In this document: positions 43,815 through 55,821 of the stretch, one piece after another | Layout of the letters: each line of letters begins with the position of its first letter | Position numbering within the stretch: the stretch's first letter is position 1 | NCBI GenBank assembly: GCA_964017185.1 | Contig: OZ024875.1 | Coordinates: 48,005,986 to 48,069,985 of the forward strand | Source of the DNA: Rugalucina vietnamica | Taxonomy: Eukaryota > Mollusca > Bivalvia > Lucinida > Lucinidae | DNA length: 64,000 nucleotides | Direction: 5' to 3' | Translations under genes and position numbers: made by a program | The notes under the pieces: generated by a model | What the model saw: only the letters and a program-made list of their open reading frames with translations | The model's database searches: none | Told to the model about the DNA's origin: nothing

Positions 43815-44820
43815 CTAATGAGAAAGACCATCATTATTTCTTGAATAGGTTTGTGTGTGTTGGTGAGTTCTTTGATGGCTGACTAGGCCAACTCTAGCTC
43901 TAAATTGTCGGTTGCAAGTAGAGCAAGTCAATGTCAAGGCATCTGCTGGTGGCCCATTGGTATTGGCTTTACGTTCTCTGTGCTTTCTCTCAGCTTCACA
44001 AATTCTCTTTGTTTTCATAGACAGCTGCTCCTTCGTTGATGAGACCTCGCCAGTTTGATCGCTCCTGTGCAGTCTGTTCCCAAGACCCCACTGGTATGTC
44101 GAAATCCTTCAGAGAGGCTTTGAGGGTGTCTTTGTAGCGTTTCTTCTGGCCACCTTGATTGTGCTTACCCTCTTGTAGTTCTCCATAGAAGACTTTTTTT
44201 GGAAGTCGTTTATCAGGCATTCTTATAGCATGGCCAGTCCACCTTAGCTGTGCTAGCTTTAAGACAGTATGCATGCTTTGCATCCCTGCTTTCTTAAGGA
44301 CCTCCGTGCCTGGAATCTTGTCTTGCCTCTTGATTTTTTACAGCTTTCTCAAATAGCTTAAGTGGAAATGGTTAAGTCTCTTTGCATGACGCTGGTACAC
44401 TGTCCAGGTCTCACATGCATACAAGAGGGTTGGCAGTACCACAGCCTTGCAGACTTTCAGCTTGGTGTCAAGCTTGATTCCATTTCGCTACCAGACATTT
44501 GCACGGAGTCTTCCGAATGCCACACTTGCTTTTGCAATTCTGGTAGTGACCTCATCATCAATGGGCACTACTCTGGAGAGAGTGCTACCAAGGTAGGTGA
44601 ATTTATCAACAACTTTCAGTTTTTGTCCATTCACAGTGATGGTTGGATCATTGTACGGTTTTCCAGGTGCTGGTTGGTGTACAACCTCTGTCTTTATGTG
44701 CTGATTGTGAGATCATAGTTATCACACGACTGTGAGACTTGATCCATGGCTCTTTGCATTTTTGCCTCTGAGCTGGCATTTTTATCCATATCATCTGCAT
44801 AGAGGAGCTCATCTAGCACA
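43815..44820 (-). pseudogene. LINE reverse transcriptase C-terminal remnant
   Basis: On the minus strand an RT patch near 44750-44815 includes LLYADDMD (the YADD catalytic motif). It is followed after stops and shifts by LPTLLYACETWTVYQ-like sequence. A clean frame (43996-44283: QLRWTGHAIRMPDKRLPKKV, GGQKKRYKDTLKASLKDF) and a terminal CCHH knuckle (CSTCNRQFRARVGLVSHQRT) end it. This is the usual C-terminus of a CR1/jockey-like LINE ORF2. It is fragmented and inactive. Confidence 0.8.
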
Positions 44821-45549
44821 TTAGGAAATTGTTGTGTATGCAAGTGCTTGTGTGTTGAGAAATAAGATGACGTGCGCTATGAAATTAGAATATAGTGAGG
44901 AAGAGGTGCGCAGCGTCAACCTCACTCACTCGTCCTCACCCAACTGTGTCCAGTGGCAAGACACAGGTCAAGACGTCTGGAGTTGGGTTTGGATGCAGTG
45001 GATGACCGTAACATCTCTGCATGTTCCACAACATGTTGCTGCATCGCTTTCTGAACCGTTGAATCAGATGATTTCTTCCGCTCCGTCTACCGAAACAGTC
45101 TTTGCATATCTGGACTAGGCATATCCAGACACACAGGTTTTATTTTGGAATAACCTTTTCCTAGATGGATTGCTGGCCACAGCTGAAGAGCTCCATCTGC
45201 CCTTTCTTAGGTTTTGTTTAGAGACATGTAAACTCCTAGGAGGACTGCCGACCAAAACTAATGAGTTTCCCCTGCCCAGCTAGATTTTTGTGTAGAGAAC
45301 TAGCAAACTCCTAGATGGGTTGCCGTCCAAGGCTAACGAGCCCCATCTGCACCGCATGACAACAGGTAGTACTGATTACATGTTACAGTAGCAGTGAATC
45401 TGACCTAACATCCACAAAGGGAACACGTTTCACTTGTTACGCGGTGATCATGATATTATCATGATTTGGTAATTTTTCAGTCCCTTTAAAGTGATATGAA
45501 TCTGACATATAGTTTATATTGTCAATGATAATTTTACAAGCTTTAGAAA

Positions 45550-46015
45550 GGTACAAGTAGGCAAAGATCAGGAAAAGGCGCAATCAGAAAAAGATTCCCA
45601 CTCCAAAAACCGAGGTGGGAAAAAACCAAACTAACAATCAGGTACTTATACCATGAAACAATCGTAAGCCGAATGGGCAGCTATTTTCCCAATAGGTGGC
45701 CACTCAGTTACCTTAACTTAACTAAAAATATGAAAACATACATAAGGCGCCAACAGCACAAAAACTTTTTTAAACACCAAGACATAAAACAAAAAGGACC
45801 ACCACAGAAGTATCGACTTGGAACGATCAGTAACACAAAGTTACTGGCGGGCTTAAACCGGTTTTACATGGCCATAACCTCACCCTCAGCTTCTGCAGTG
45901 GTTCATAACATTTAGTTAGTTATTCGGTCCTCGTGGTGAATCTCTAACTAGTCAATGAATCATCAAGAACAAACAAATAAATCATGATAAACATCCTGAT
46001 GAATCAAAAACCAGA
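45550..46015 (-). mobile_element. Penelope-like family, long 3' end
   Basis: Nearly identical to the 1311-1780 part of the RT-bearing copy, from GGTACAAGTAGGCAAAGATC to AACATCCTGATGAATCAAAA. Confidence 0.85.
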
Positions 46016-46235
46016 AACGTTTGTAATTAGGCAAATATTTTCACAACTTACAGTTAAGATTATTGATAGCAAACGTTTTCAAATATGAATATAAGTTAAT
46101 GACCATATTATTTACAAGATCCGCGTTTCTGTCTTACAAATGTAGGCAACACACAAGACATTTGGTGTATATGTTCGTTTGTATGCCAGCACTTATCTAT
46201 TTCTTGAGCATTAGCTTTTAATGCGTGTCAGTGAG

Positions 46236-46735
46236 TTTATACCAACTTTAACTCTAAACTGTCGGTAGAAAGTAGGGCAAGTCAGTGTCGAACATTCTTA
46301 TGATGGACCATGGGTCTTTCGTTCGCGCTTTTAACAGCTTCACAAATTCTCATAATAAACTGCATCTTTGTTCATGGGACAGTGCTATTTTTCACCTCTA
46401 TTGGTATGCTGAGATAATTCAATGAACATTTGAGTGTCTTTGTATAGAAGCGGTCTCGGTTAAAAAAAAAAGCTTTCTTTTTGGTGGTCGTCAGGCATTC
46501 TTATAATATTGCCGGATCATTGAAGCTGTTTTATCTTAAAGATCGCATCTATGTTTAGCATCACTGCCTTCTTTAGGATCTACAGAATGTGTCTTTATTC
46601 TTGTCTTGCCGCCTTAGTTTAATAGTTTTTTAAGGAATGATAAGGTCTCTCTGCTTGACGTTGGGAAGCTTGCCAGGTCTCACTGCATATCACAGCCTCG
46701 CAGACTTTCAGCCTGACGTCAAGTTTGTGATTGTC
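46236..46735 (-). pseudogene. Second, more degraded LINE C-terminal remnant
   Basis: Collinear with 43900-44480: TCTAAACTGTCGGT, GGGCAAGTCAGTGTC, GTCGTCAGGCATTCTTATA and GCCTCGCAGACTTTCAGC recur with many indels. 47205-47400 may be another piece (GTCTGGACTGTCTTAGGCTG). Confidence 0.68.
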
Positions 46736-47614
46736 ACATGGCTTTCCTTGAGGCTTTCCTTGCCTCTGTAATGCATGCATCCATGAATTCTTTTGTGAAA
46801 GCTTTCTAACTCTAATTTAATTAATTAAATGAAACAACTATGTCACTTTTTCTGCTATGGGTAGCCCTCCAACCGCATGTACGTCGGAAAGATTTGCGTT
46901 CGTACCTGGAGCTTTGTCATATCAAGTAATTGGACTGCTTATTCTTGTTTCCATGACGGTTGCAAGAACAAGCAGAGTTTTGCGATTTGTCTGTGAATGT
47001 CTGTTGCCAGCATCGTCATTGACTTCAATGCTGCTTCAGCACACTATTGAAGTAATCCGCCCACCTTTACAAGACGCCATTTTTATCTGTGAAAAGAGTG
47101 TTTTCACCTGCACTGGGCCACTGGGCAGTGGGTGGCTCTAGCACTCTCTGGGTCACAAATGGTTTTCAGTACATTATTAAATGTATCCATGCCCTTTCAG
47201 TCAGCATAATACTAAATTTCTAAGAAGATGTTTTCTTTCTCAGTCATGAGTCTTGCATGTCCCTAATTATGGTCTGGACTGTCTTAGGCTGTCTTCTTGG
47301 ATACTGGGCCAATGTCATCTTGATGTGTCATATGTAGTCGGTTTAAAAGCCTCTGCAATTCTTCATCATTTTCGTTGAACTAGTCTTGGTGTTTGAGAGA
47401 TGGATGTCCTCAAATAGTAGGAGATGGAGAATGCACTGCTTTAATGTATATATGTTTACACATGTACACAGTCTCATAAATCCTCCCTTAAAAATCCATT
47501 TTCTCACAAGGCCCGTGGTCTTCTTTGTAGGATTGACGAGCACTGCAGCCCCAGATATGACGCCGCAGAATGCTGAAAAATTAAAATCCTTTAGTGACAG
47601 TGCATTCAAACAAA

Positions 47615-47850
47615 TGAGCCGTCTCGTGGGAAAACCAACAATGTGGTTTCCGAACAGGTCTGACACAAACCGATCTGTACAGCTATAGAAGCAGGCTAGA
47701 AACTTGAAGTTTTGGAGTTAAGTAGAGGAGGAATTGTACTATCCGAGTAGCGAAAACAAAGGCGCTGATCAGCTTCGCGGTTACCACGAAGCTGATCTGC
47801 GCTTTTGTTTTCGCATATGCAGATTATTGGTTTTCCCATGAGGCGGCTTA
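47615..47850. mobile_element. MITE family 2 copy
   Basis: TGAGCCGTCTCGTGGGAAAA to TTCCCATGAGGCGGCTTA with the central GCTGATCAGCTTCGCGGTTA hairpin. Confidence 0.82.
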
Positions 47851-47901
47851 AATTATAACGATGACGAGTCCATTCTTCCCAAAATGTGTTAAGGGATTAG
47901 A

Positions 47902-48549
47902 AAGGTACATGTAGGCAATAATCAGGAAAAGGCGCAATCAGAAAGAAATTCCCACTCAAAAAACCGAGGTGGGAAAAACTAAATTGACAAATTATAACAA
48001 CACTTATACTTAGAAAACATATTGTAAGCCGAGTAAGCAGCTATTTCCTAATAGGCGGCCACTCAGTTACCCGAACTTAACTAAAATATAAAAACGTACA
48101 TAAGATTCAAACAGCACAAAAATTCGACTCAAAAACATAAAACAAATAGAACCACAACAGGAATATCGCCTTGGAACGATCAGTAATATACAATTAATGG
48201 GGGGGGGGGGCTTAAATCGATATTACAGGGACCTAACCTCATCCTCATATTCCGCAGTGGTTCACAACATTTAGTTAGTTGTTCGGCCCTCGTGGTGAAT
48301 CTCTAATTAGTCAATGAATCATCACAGACAAACAAATAAATAATGATAACCACCATGATGAATCAAAAACGAGGACTCACAGATTCAGGAAGCTGCCCGA
48401 CGATGGAGATCCCTGGGCGCCGAATAACTTACTGAAATACGGAGCATAAGAAAAAAAACACCAGTTGAACCCCGGTGGACCAAGCAACAGACAAGAAGCT
48501 CCGGCCCCGACCAACTAAAATGAATAGCTTTATGTCAGGGCCATCATAG
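47902..48549 (-). mobile_element. Penelope-like family, longest non-coding 3' end
   Basis: Extends from the constant terminus past the common 330-bp part into CTGGGCGCCGAATAACTTAC and GACAAGAAGCTCCGGCCCC. These are shared in order with 1811-1910 and 11350-11490. This links the short repeats to the RT-bearing element. Confidence 0.85.
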
Positions 48550-49277
48550 AGAAATCATTCTTTTGAGAAAGAGTTGTAATATCGGTTTATTATCACACTG
48601 TAAGAATTTAAGTAAAGAGGAATGGTGAGAGTCACAAAGTTATGCAATTGTACTGTGAATATCAATCTTTAAATCCCTTAATGATATTAGATCATAACAA
48701 AGGTTGTGCTCTGATGAAAGCTAGGCGGATGGTTCTGACAGAGCAAGTCAATAATCTTAAATTAATGAGACATAATCTTATCTTCTTTCTCTAATAAAAC
48801 AACGTCTAAACCCCGGTATGGATTAAATTATCAGCCATGTAATATTTAAGGCTTAAAAGATGAGATTCATTCCTTAGTTTTATAGATATGGATTTTTGAG
48901 ACTCTCGAAAAGCAATAGAAAGTTGCTTTATATTGCTACAATATGTTTTGATGGATATTGATGAAAGCTTTGTATTTGTTTGATATAGACCCATGAATGG
49001 GTATATTGGATATATATTTTTCTGAATTATTTTAATAGCTTAGAATGACAGTTTTCAGCAAACTTTTGTCTGGCCGATTGGGAAATATTGCTTCGTACTG
49101 AAATAACGCGCCCATGGCTGTTTTGTGTGTATATACATTCTAAAAACAAATAAGTGGCGAAACGAAAGACTAAGTTGAAGAAACTCGTGCACATTGTCTT
49201 AAATGTTATCAAACACAACTGTTGTGGCTTTTTGTTTTCAAATTATTTCAGTAGATAAACTTATTCTTTAAACAAAG
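48550..49277. other. Intron sequence, no feature seen
   Basis: AT-rich and without supported coding or repeat features. Confidence 0.4.
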
Positions 49278-49302
49278 TTAAACCTTCTTGGTTATAGCAT
49301 AC

Positions 49303-49614
49303 ATGATGTTTCCTGCCATTGATGAAACTCGGAAACAGAAATTTAGAAAGAAATGTCTGAACCTTTATCAGAATTGTTCATCAAATGAAATGTACGCTGG
49401 TGATAAATTTCATCCAGCGAACGGCTCACCAAGTCCGTTGATCTTGAACAACTTTGACTGTGATAGACTCCCATCACAAAGGGGACACTACCTATGGCGG
49501 AAAGCAACAGAAGCATTGGCATTGCCCCTTCTACATGTAAAAGTGAAGGAAAAACAGAGGCTACGTGCTAATTTGATTAGACAAGTAACATTAAAGAAGT
49601 TGTTCATCACTCAA
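49303..49614 (+). CDS. Alternative first coding (or internal) exon C of the CNB-domain gene
   Basis: In-frame TAA at 49279 lies just upstream of ATG 49303. The 104 codons end in phase 0 at ACTCAA followed by GTAATT. An alternative phase-0 donor lies 33 bp earlier (AGACAA then GTAACA). The peptide has a basic start (ETRKQKFRKKCLNLYQN) and a helical basic end (KEKQRLRANLIRQV). An acceptor GGTTATAG at 49297 would make it an internal exon entered in phase 1, which neither exon A nor B supplies. The simplest reading is a third start exon joining 55742. An unseen exon upstream is the alternative. Confidence 0.5.
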
Positions 49615-50379
49615 GTAATTGCTATTTATGTTTATTCAATATGAAAAGAACATGATCTAAACTTCTAACATCGTAATCAAACAGAGAAAGCCTAAGCCCA
49701 TTACTAGAAAATGTATCATCGCATCGCATCACATCACCACGCCCGGTAAAGTGCAAATTGACCACCGCCGGTGGTGAACGTAAAAAAAGTTGATATACAC
49801 CCGGTGGTCGTTTTGAGCGTTTCATGTTATTAGTTTTCGCGAGTTTGGTGGATGTGGAAGGTAAGATATTTTTTGATCAAAAACGTATAATAAAAATCAA
49901 AGAATGTCAGGCTATCAGTTTTTTGCCATTTAATGTCTAGCCGAAGTGGTAGTTGAAAAAAAATAAACCGTTTTACTGCAATCCTTTCCGGCCCGTTTGA
50001 TCGGTAATGTTTGGTAACCCCAACAATACAAATACTACCTCATGCAAGATGCATTGAATTTATGTACATAATTCGCATTGACTCGAAGAAAAACCACTAG
50101 AATAACAGTATGGTCAATTTGCAAACTAGGTGGTCAATTTGACTTTAAAAATGAGCAATTTTGAAATGATTTACTGTCCAATTTGAAAAGTATTGAAGGA
50201 CATCCCTGCTGTTTAATGTTGAGCAGGCTCAGTCTGGCAGATTCGACAATTATAGGAGTAACACTAAGCAAAGCGTTCATTGCGTTGTTTGTATGAAATC
50301 TATCTCCTGTTTTACAATATCAATTCTTTGAATATGTAAAGGTGAATAATCACGTGGTTTATATCAATTATATCAGAAG

Positions 50380-52613
50380 TTCTCCGGGAACAACAGCTTG
50401 TGAATTGCTGGTGCCAATAGATTCTGTATTAGCTTGTGCTTTTGCATAGCTATGGTCTATCATAATCAAACTACGTTTTGATTTCTTTGGGGTGCTAGTA
50501 TACATGTACGGACATAAGGTGGCTCGATACCAATTTTTGTTGATAAATAAATCTATAATTTTAGACAGCTTAAAATATAGGTGGAATGCTACTGAAACAG
50601 CAAAATATTTTGGGAGTATCCATGCTTTTTTAAAAGTTAAGGATTTTCAAAATTGAGAAAAATATACTTTTGAAATATTTTCAATTTTAATCTTCACGGA
50701 ATAGACCTAAAATAGGTAAACGGAATGTGTTTTAAACTGTAAATGTATTCACAAGATAAGTGGCAAATAACAAAATTGAAAGGTAAAAATGAATACATGT
50801 ATATGCATTCTAGGGCAAAATACATTTTTTTTGGCAGAAAATATTTTTTATTAAATTTTTGAACAGATTTGTCCAGTACATCTCCGAGAATATACTTAGA
50901 ATAACAAAAAACTGATTTTTAAACATGGTAATGATTATCAAATAAGATAATGCATAAATTGATAGCTGTTTCCACGCTTTTTAAGCTGCTATAAGCATTT
51001 TCCCACACCCACCCCTCACAAAGGTGCATATCCCGGCAACCTCATAAAATGTTTTTCAAAAATATTTTTTAAAGCTGGTTATGTATGGATGTTTAGATTC
51101 GGAAATTGCCAATGTGATGATACCAAAGGAGAACGTTTCTTTTCAATAGAAATCTGCCTATAGAAATTTAAAAATAAAAAATATAACGGAAAAGAAAAAA
51201 ATATCTTCTAAACAATAGCTTGTCTGGTACATGAATCATCCCAAAATTTGTTTCCTTGGTTGATGATGTTCCTTTTTGAAAATTTGGGTTGAAAATATAA
51301 TTCCCCCTATTAAACATATGGGAAACAGAAATATTTTTTAAAGATGTGTTCCCCCCCACCCCCCCCCCCCCCCCCCGAGATCAACAAAATCCTTTTGCAT
51401 GCACTTGTATTTTACCAATATACATATCATATACAAATGACGTTCTTGATCTCTTGATCTCGGGGGGGGGGAGGCAGTCAAAATACTCAAAAACTAAATA
51501 ATGTTACTAGCTCATCAAAACCCTGATTTCAATAATTTTGTGCAAGCCTGTAGCTTGTTTATGTACACTTTCTACATGGCTGAAATTGGTTTAGTCATGT
51601 CAGGAGAAAGTCTCTCTTCAGATTTTCAACCAAATAATCCATCAGACATGTAATACGGATATTCTTCGTTTTAGAAATACGTCTCTGTACGGGTGTTTTA
51701 ATAAAGCTTTAGGTTTCTCTGCGCCCTTTTCGTGCTTTTATCTTAGCTTTGTATTGTGAAGACTATTATGAGGTTTATCATAACGAAGCATATTTGAGAA
51801 AAGTCAAGATCTGCTTGGACAGGAGATTTTATTCTTTCTAAACATAAAAATGTTCTCTGGGTCAGTTTTATTGCCATAAAGCACAAACAATTAAGTTTTG
51901 ATGTAGCACCCGTGAACAAGGTACATTTATCAGACACACTACTAAAATCTTGTTATTGCATGTATAAGGTGTGTATTTATGATATACCTCAGTGAATAGG
52001 GTAGGTAATACAGTTTATGCTTAAAAGTTATGGACAATATAATTATTGACCAAAGGAATGCAATATTTTTTATTTCCTTTTTATGAATACGGGGCCGCCT
52101 GCAACATCTTATTATGTCCCAAATGTTATATTGGCATGTATTTGATGGATATGGTCGATAATTTTGATTTTCTAAATCAAAAGTTTTTGTCAAAAAAAAT
52201 TACTCCTGCCCTCAAAAAACTGAAGCCATGGCAAGTATATGTAAAATATTCAAACAGAGTTTATTTTGTTGAGTGCACAAAACATCAGGCTTTCTAACAC
52301 ATGCTTACAATTATAACTTTCGTATTTTTCAAGCTACATGCTTTCAAAATATAGGCAAACTGAATGCTATTTCACACGTGATCCATTAATAAATTCTAAT
52401 AAATATTAGATGCGATATAAGGACCAAACCACCACTTGTCGTACACCACGATCATATTGTCCCGACAATTAGTTTGCTATAGAAACATTTTTAAAAGCTT
52501 CAACTTGAATGTAAAAAGTTATTATTTCCCTTTCAATACCGGCTGGATATGTGTCAGATGAGGCATTCTAGTTAGAGAATTTAAAACATCTGTTCAATTA
52601 TTAATAATTTTAA

Positions 52614-52655
<42 letters not shown>

Positions 52656-53600
52656 ACAACAAGCAATTTCGATGCATTTTCATTTTCCATTCTTCTTACT
52701 TCTTCTATTGATGGGATATGAACATTTCTTCAACCATATGATTTTCATCACAATATGTGTAATCTATACTTAAACGCAAAAGAAACGCAACAAATTGCAT
52801 TATCGTTTTCTTCTATATTACCCGTGTAAGGATATTCTTGAAAGTTTATTTAATGTCCCTACACAATGTGTAATGATTTGCCATAAACTGTATTTGATCG
52901 TATGTTTTCACTCTGACGTTAATGTTACGTTTGTGTTTTTTGACAATTTGTGTCTAAAATATGGATGTTTATTTCGATTGAAAAACAAACAGAATCAATC
53001 GATAGCCTGGTGTCTGTACAAGCAGAAAACAACAAAAATGTTTGGAAATTATTGTTAAGCAGCACTGTTATTTGATGCGTTTCTTTGTTGACGTTAGCTT
53101 ATTTTTTCAAACAGTCGTTACATACTCATTATGCCCAGCTAGGACGCAATCATTTTGTCATTTGTGAAATGTACTGATAGCTACATTATGCCATTAAAAG
53201 GTTTCGATTATTGATATCCGTTTGCCTATTAACAGCCAATTACGTCAAAACTTAAACACGTCACACACACGTAATAAACGTCGACCAATGCATAAATTTT
53301 CCATATTTGCGCTTGTTGTCCTTTTTGCTTTTGAAAACAAACGTTGGTTTGAAATTTCATTTTCGCATACAATGCAAGGTATTGCACCTCGGTGACTTTT
53401 AAAAAATGGGTAACCTTGAAGTTTTGACGTTTTCTCGGCAACCATAAGCAGCAGCGTTCTGATTTTCATGCTGTATGCAAGGCAAAGAACTGGACTTGTC
53501 AATCGTAATAACACCAAAAGAAATTCCTCAGTCGATCAGAAGAAATTAGCATTTTATAAGTGTTGCGAAACTTTTGCGTTTAAGTATATATTAAACAATA
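50380..53600. other. Interior of the long-TIR element without clear genes
   Basis: Contains a poly-C run (about 51359-51376) and a poly-G run (about 51462-51471) that form an inverted pair with GAGATC, and a poly-A of about 39 (52615-52653). Short open frames show no known domain. Confidence 0.4.
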
Positions 53601-53616
53601 CAAATTTTACAAGAAC

Positions 53617-53928
53617 CTAATAATGATAACTCTTGCTTTTCGAGCTCATTACAGTTGTCTTATAGACAGGCCTTAATACTTTTGATTTAGTCCCTGTTTT
53701 TATGTTTTTCTTCTTAGGAAATCCGAACTTTCCTTTCGGTGTATAGATTTTAGAACAAATTGTCTTTTGTGGTGATGAACCAATAGCTCTACAGGGTGAT
53801 GAACTGTAATTTGGCTTTTTCTTAGATGGCGATTTGAACGGACTCTGGACAACGTCTTGGATTTCCTGTCCACGCCAGAGATATGTTTTTTTTTGTTCGT
53901 CAGGTAACGACGCTTGGTTCGTTTCCCT
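53617..53928 (-). CDS. Lysine-rich terminal exon inside the long-TIR element
   Basis: A stop-to-stop frame of 103 codons lacks an early Met. It reads TYLWRGQEIQDVVQSPFKSP, a KKKP segment, TPKGKFGFPKKKN and ends SKSYHY. The regular Ser-Pro-Lys composition suggests a nuclear, DNA-associated tail. Upstream TTTTATACGTTTCCAG (minus strand) is a strong acceptor, though in-frame use needs a nearby AG such as that of AATTTAAAG. It is read in the same direction as the donor in the right TIR. I do not recognise the family. A competing frame (53700-53996) in the same place is less protein-like. Confidence 0.4.
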   Translation of the reverse strand, partial: RETNQASLPDEQKKTYLWRGQEIQDVVQSPFKSPSKKKPNYSSSPCRAIGSSPQKTICSKIYTPKGKFGFPKKKNIKTGTKSKVLRPVYKTTVMSSKSKSYHY

Positions 53929-55317
53929 TTAAATTGACCCACCTGGAAACGTATAAAAGAAAACATAAGGTCAGTAGGCGCAACTAGAACTGACAAGACC
54001 AGTTATTTTTCAGCATTAATACATGCATTCATTCTACACTTTGCAGTGGACAATCACGTGATCTCGACTCGTTTGAACTAGTGTTTGGGTTTAATCAGCG
54101 AGCCAATCGACTGCTGGCAAAATCCAGAATTATTATGAATCTATTATTCCAACTGCTCGTGACAATGTGATGAAGAGGTACATGCATGTGTATTTTACAC
54201 GCCAATTCATCTAGCATTGACAATCTTATCATGACCAATGTTTCTAAATATTTCGTCTGAAATTGATATAAACCACGTGATTATTCACCTTTACATATTC
54301 AAAGAATTGATATTGCAAAACAGGAGATAGATTTCATACGCACAATGAACGCTTTGCTTAGTGTTACTCCTATAATTGTCGAATCTGCAAGACTGAGCCT
54401 GCTCAACATTAAACAGCAGGCATGTCCTTCAATGCTTTTTAAATTGGTCAGTAAATCATTTCAAAATTGCCCATTTTAAGGACAAATTGACCACCTAGTT
54501 TTCAAATTGACCACACTGTTATTCTAGTGGGTTTTCTTCGAGTCAGTGCGAATTATGTACATAAATTCAATGCATCTTGCATGAGGTAGTATTTGTATTG
54601 TTGGGGTTACCAAAAATTAGTAATAAATACATCCGATATTGCTAAACTATGTGACTGAATAGTTAATGGACAAACGATATTGAATTATGAGGACACCGAC
54701 GGCATTGATTTGGATTTGGTTGTGTCTAGAATGCATCTCCATTAATGTTGCCGTGCCCCCTAACAGAAAGCGACATCAAATTGCATTTTTTCTGGCTTTC
54801 TCTCACGATGAAAATTTACATTGTAATCCCCATTGATCAATACGACCACCGCAACTTCAAGTTGACCGCCGGTACAAAATCGATTCAAGTGTTGAAAGGA
54901 AAGCTTGAAATATTTTAAAATTATGTCTGAAAAGCTAATTTAGTGTCAATTTAACTAACTGCAACAACCATTGGTTACAGAAAGCTTGCAAAGGCACGAT
55001 CAGGGCATTTTAACCTGTGTTTGACCAGATTCTACTTTCGTTTTCACTACCGATCAAACGGGCCGGAAAGGATTGCAGTAAAACGGTTTATTTTTTTCAA
55101 CTACCACTTCGGCTAGACATTCAACGTCAAAAAACTGATAGCCTGACATTCTTTGATTTTTATAATACGTTTTTGATAAAAAAAAATATCTTACCTTCCA
55201 CATCCACCAAACTCGCGAAAACTAATAACAGGAAACGCTCAAAACGACCACCGGATGTATATCAACTTTTTTTACGTTGACCACCGGCGGTGGTCAATTT
55301 GCACTTTACCGGGCGTG

Positions 55318-55435
55318 ATCACATCACATCACATCACATCACATCACATCACATCACATCACATCATATCATATCATATCATATCATATCATATATCATC
55401 TCATATCATATCATATCATATCAAATATCATACAT
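55318..55435 (+). repeat. ATCAC / ATATC pentanucleotide microsatellite
   Basis: About nine ATCAC units pass into TATCA units. A few related units (GCATC, ACATC) lie at 49709-49737 on the other side of the long-TIR element. Confidence 0.9.
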
Positions 55436-55741
55436 TTATCTGATTTCTATGGGGTTTCACTACCTAAAACTATAACTAAAACTATGCGACTTTCCAGTTA
55501 ATAAAATATAGATCGTTAAAAATCGTTAAAACTAATATGAAAACAGATACAAACGACTATAAGGTTATATACATGTAGGTCTGACGTAGGTACAATGTAG
55601 TTTGTTTCTTTTCTTAAACTGCAATATAAATCACTGGCTCTTAATACCCTTTGTGAAAAGTTCTCTATAAACAAAGAAAGAGGAAAATAATAGACATTTA
55701 ACTGGGAGATATCAAAGCCTAAAATTTACTTTGCATTTCAG

Positions 55742-55821
55742 AAAAACCTCTTGGGCAAGTTTCGCATGGCAGTAAAGCTGACAATCTTTTGTGCGAGAAA
55801 TTTCAAAGAACATTGTCTCAG
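55742..55821 (+). CDS. CNB gene, common exon 1 (D)
   Basis: Acceptor TTTGCATTTCAG, donor CTCAG then GTAGGT; enters phase 0, leaves phase 2. Encodes a basic amphipathic segment (KNLLGKFRMAVKLTIFCARN). Confidence 0.8.

Larger units (their letters stand above)
49738..55317. mobile_element. Long-TIR DNA element in a pentanucleotide microsatellite
   Basis: Both ends begin CACGCCCGGTAAAGTGCAAA and the inverted arms extend about 640 bp (to about 50375 and from about 54272). The right arm has about 400 bp that the left lacks (54640-55040). ATCACATCAC stands on both sides, but since the target is an ATCAC repeat the duplication length cannot be fixed. Each TIR contains GTGGATGTGGAAGGTAAGAT, a good 5' splice site pointing inwards. 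The interior is mostly non-coding, with one lysine-rich frame (53617-53928). The superfamily is not recognised. Confidence 0.8.

Noticed and set aside
44834..45118. 94-codon plus-strand frame
   Set aside because: Lies antisense to sequence next to the LINE RT remnant; no domain seen.
46857..47141. 94-codon frame with hydrophobic stretch
   Set aside because: Lies between LINE scraps, no splice signals or homologue recognised; length is within chance for this stretch.
53245..53517. 90-codon minus-strand frame with a CIVC motif
   Set aside because: Considered as a zinc-binding transposase piece, but only one Cys pair is present and composition is not protein-like beyond it.
55318..55435. Regular short repeats suggestive of a CRISPR array
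   Set aside because: Uninterrupted pentanucleotide microsatellite without spacers, in a eukaryotic intron.
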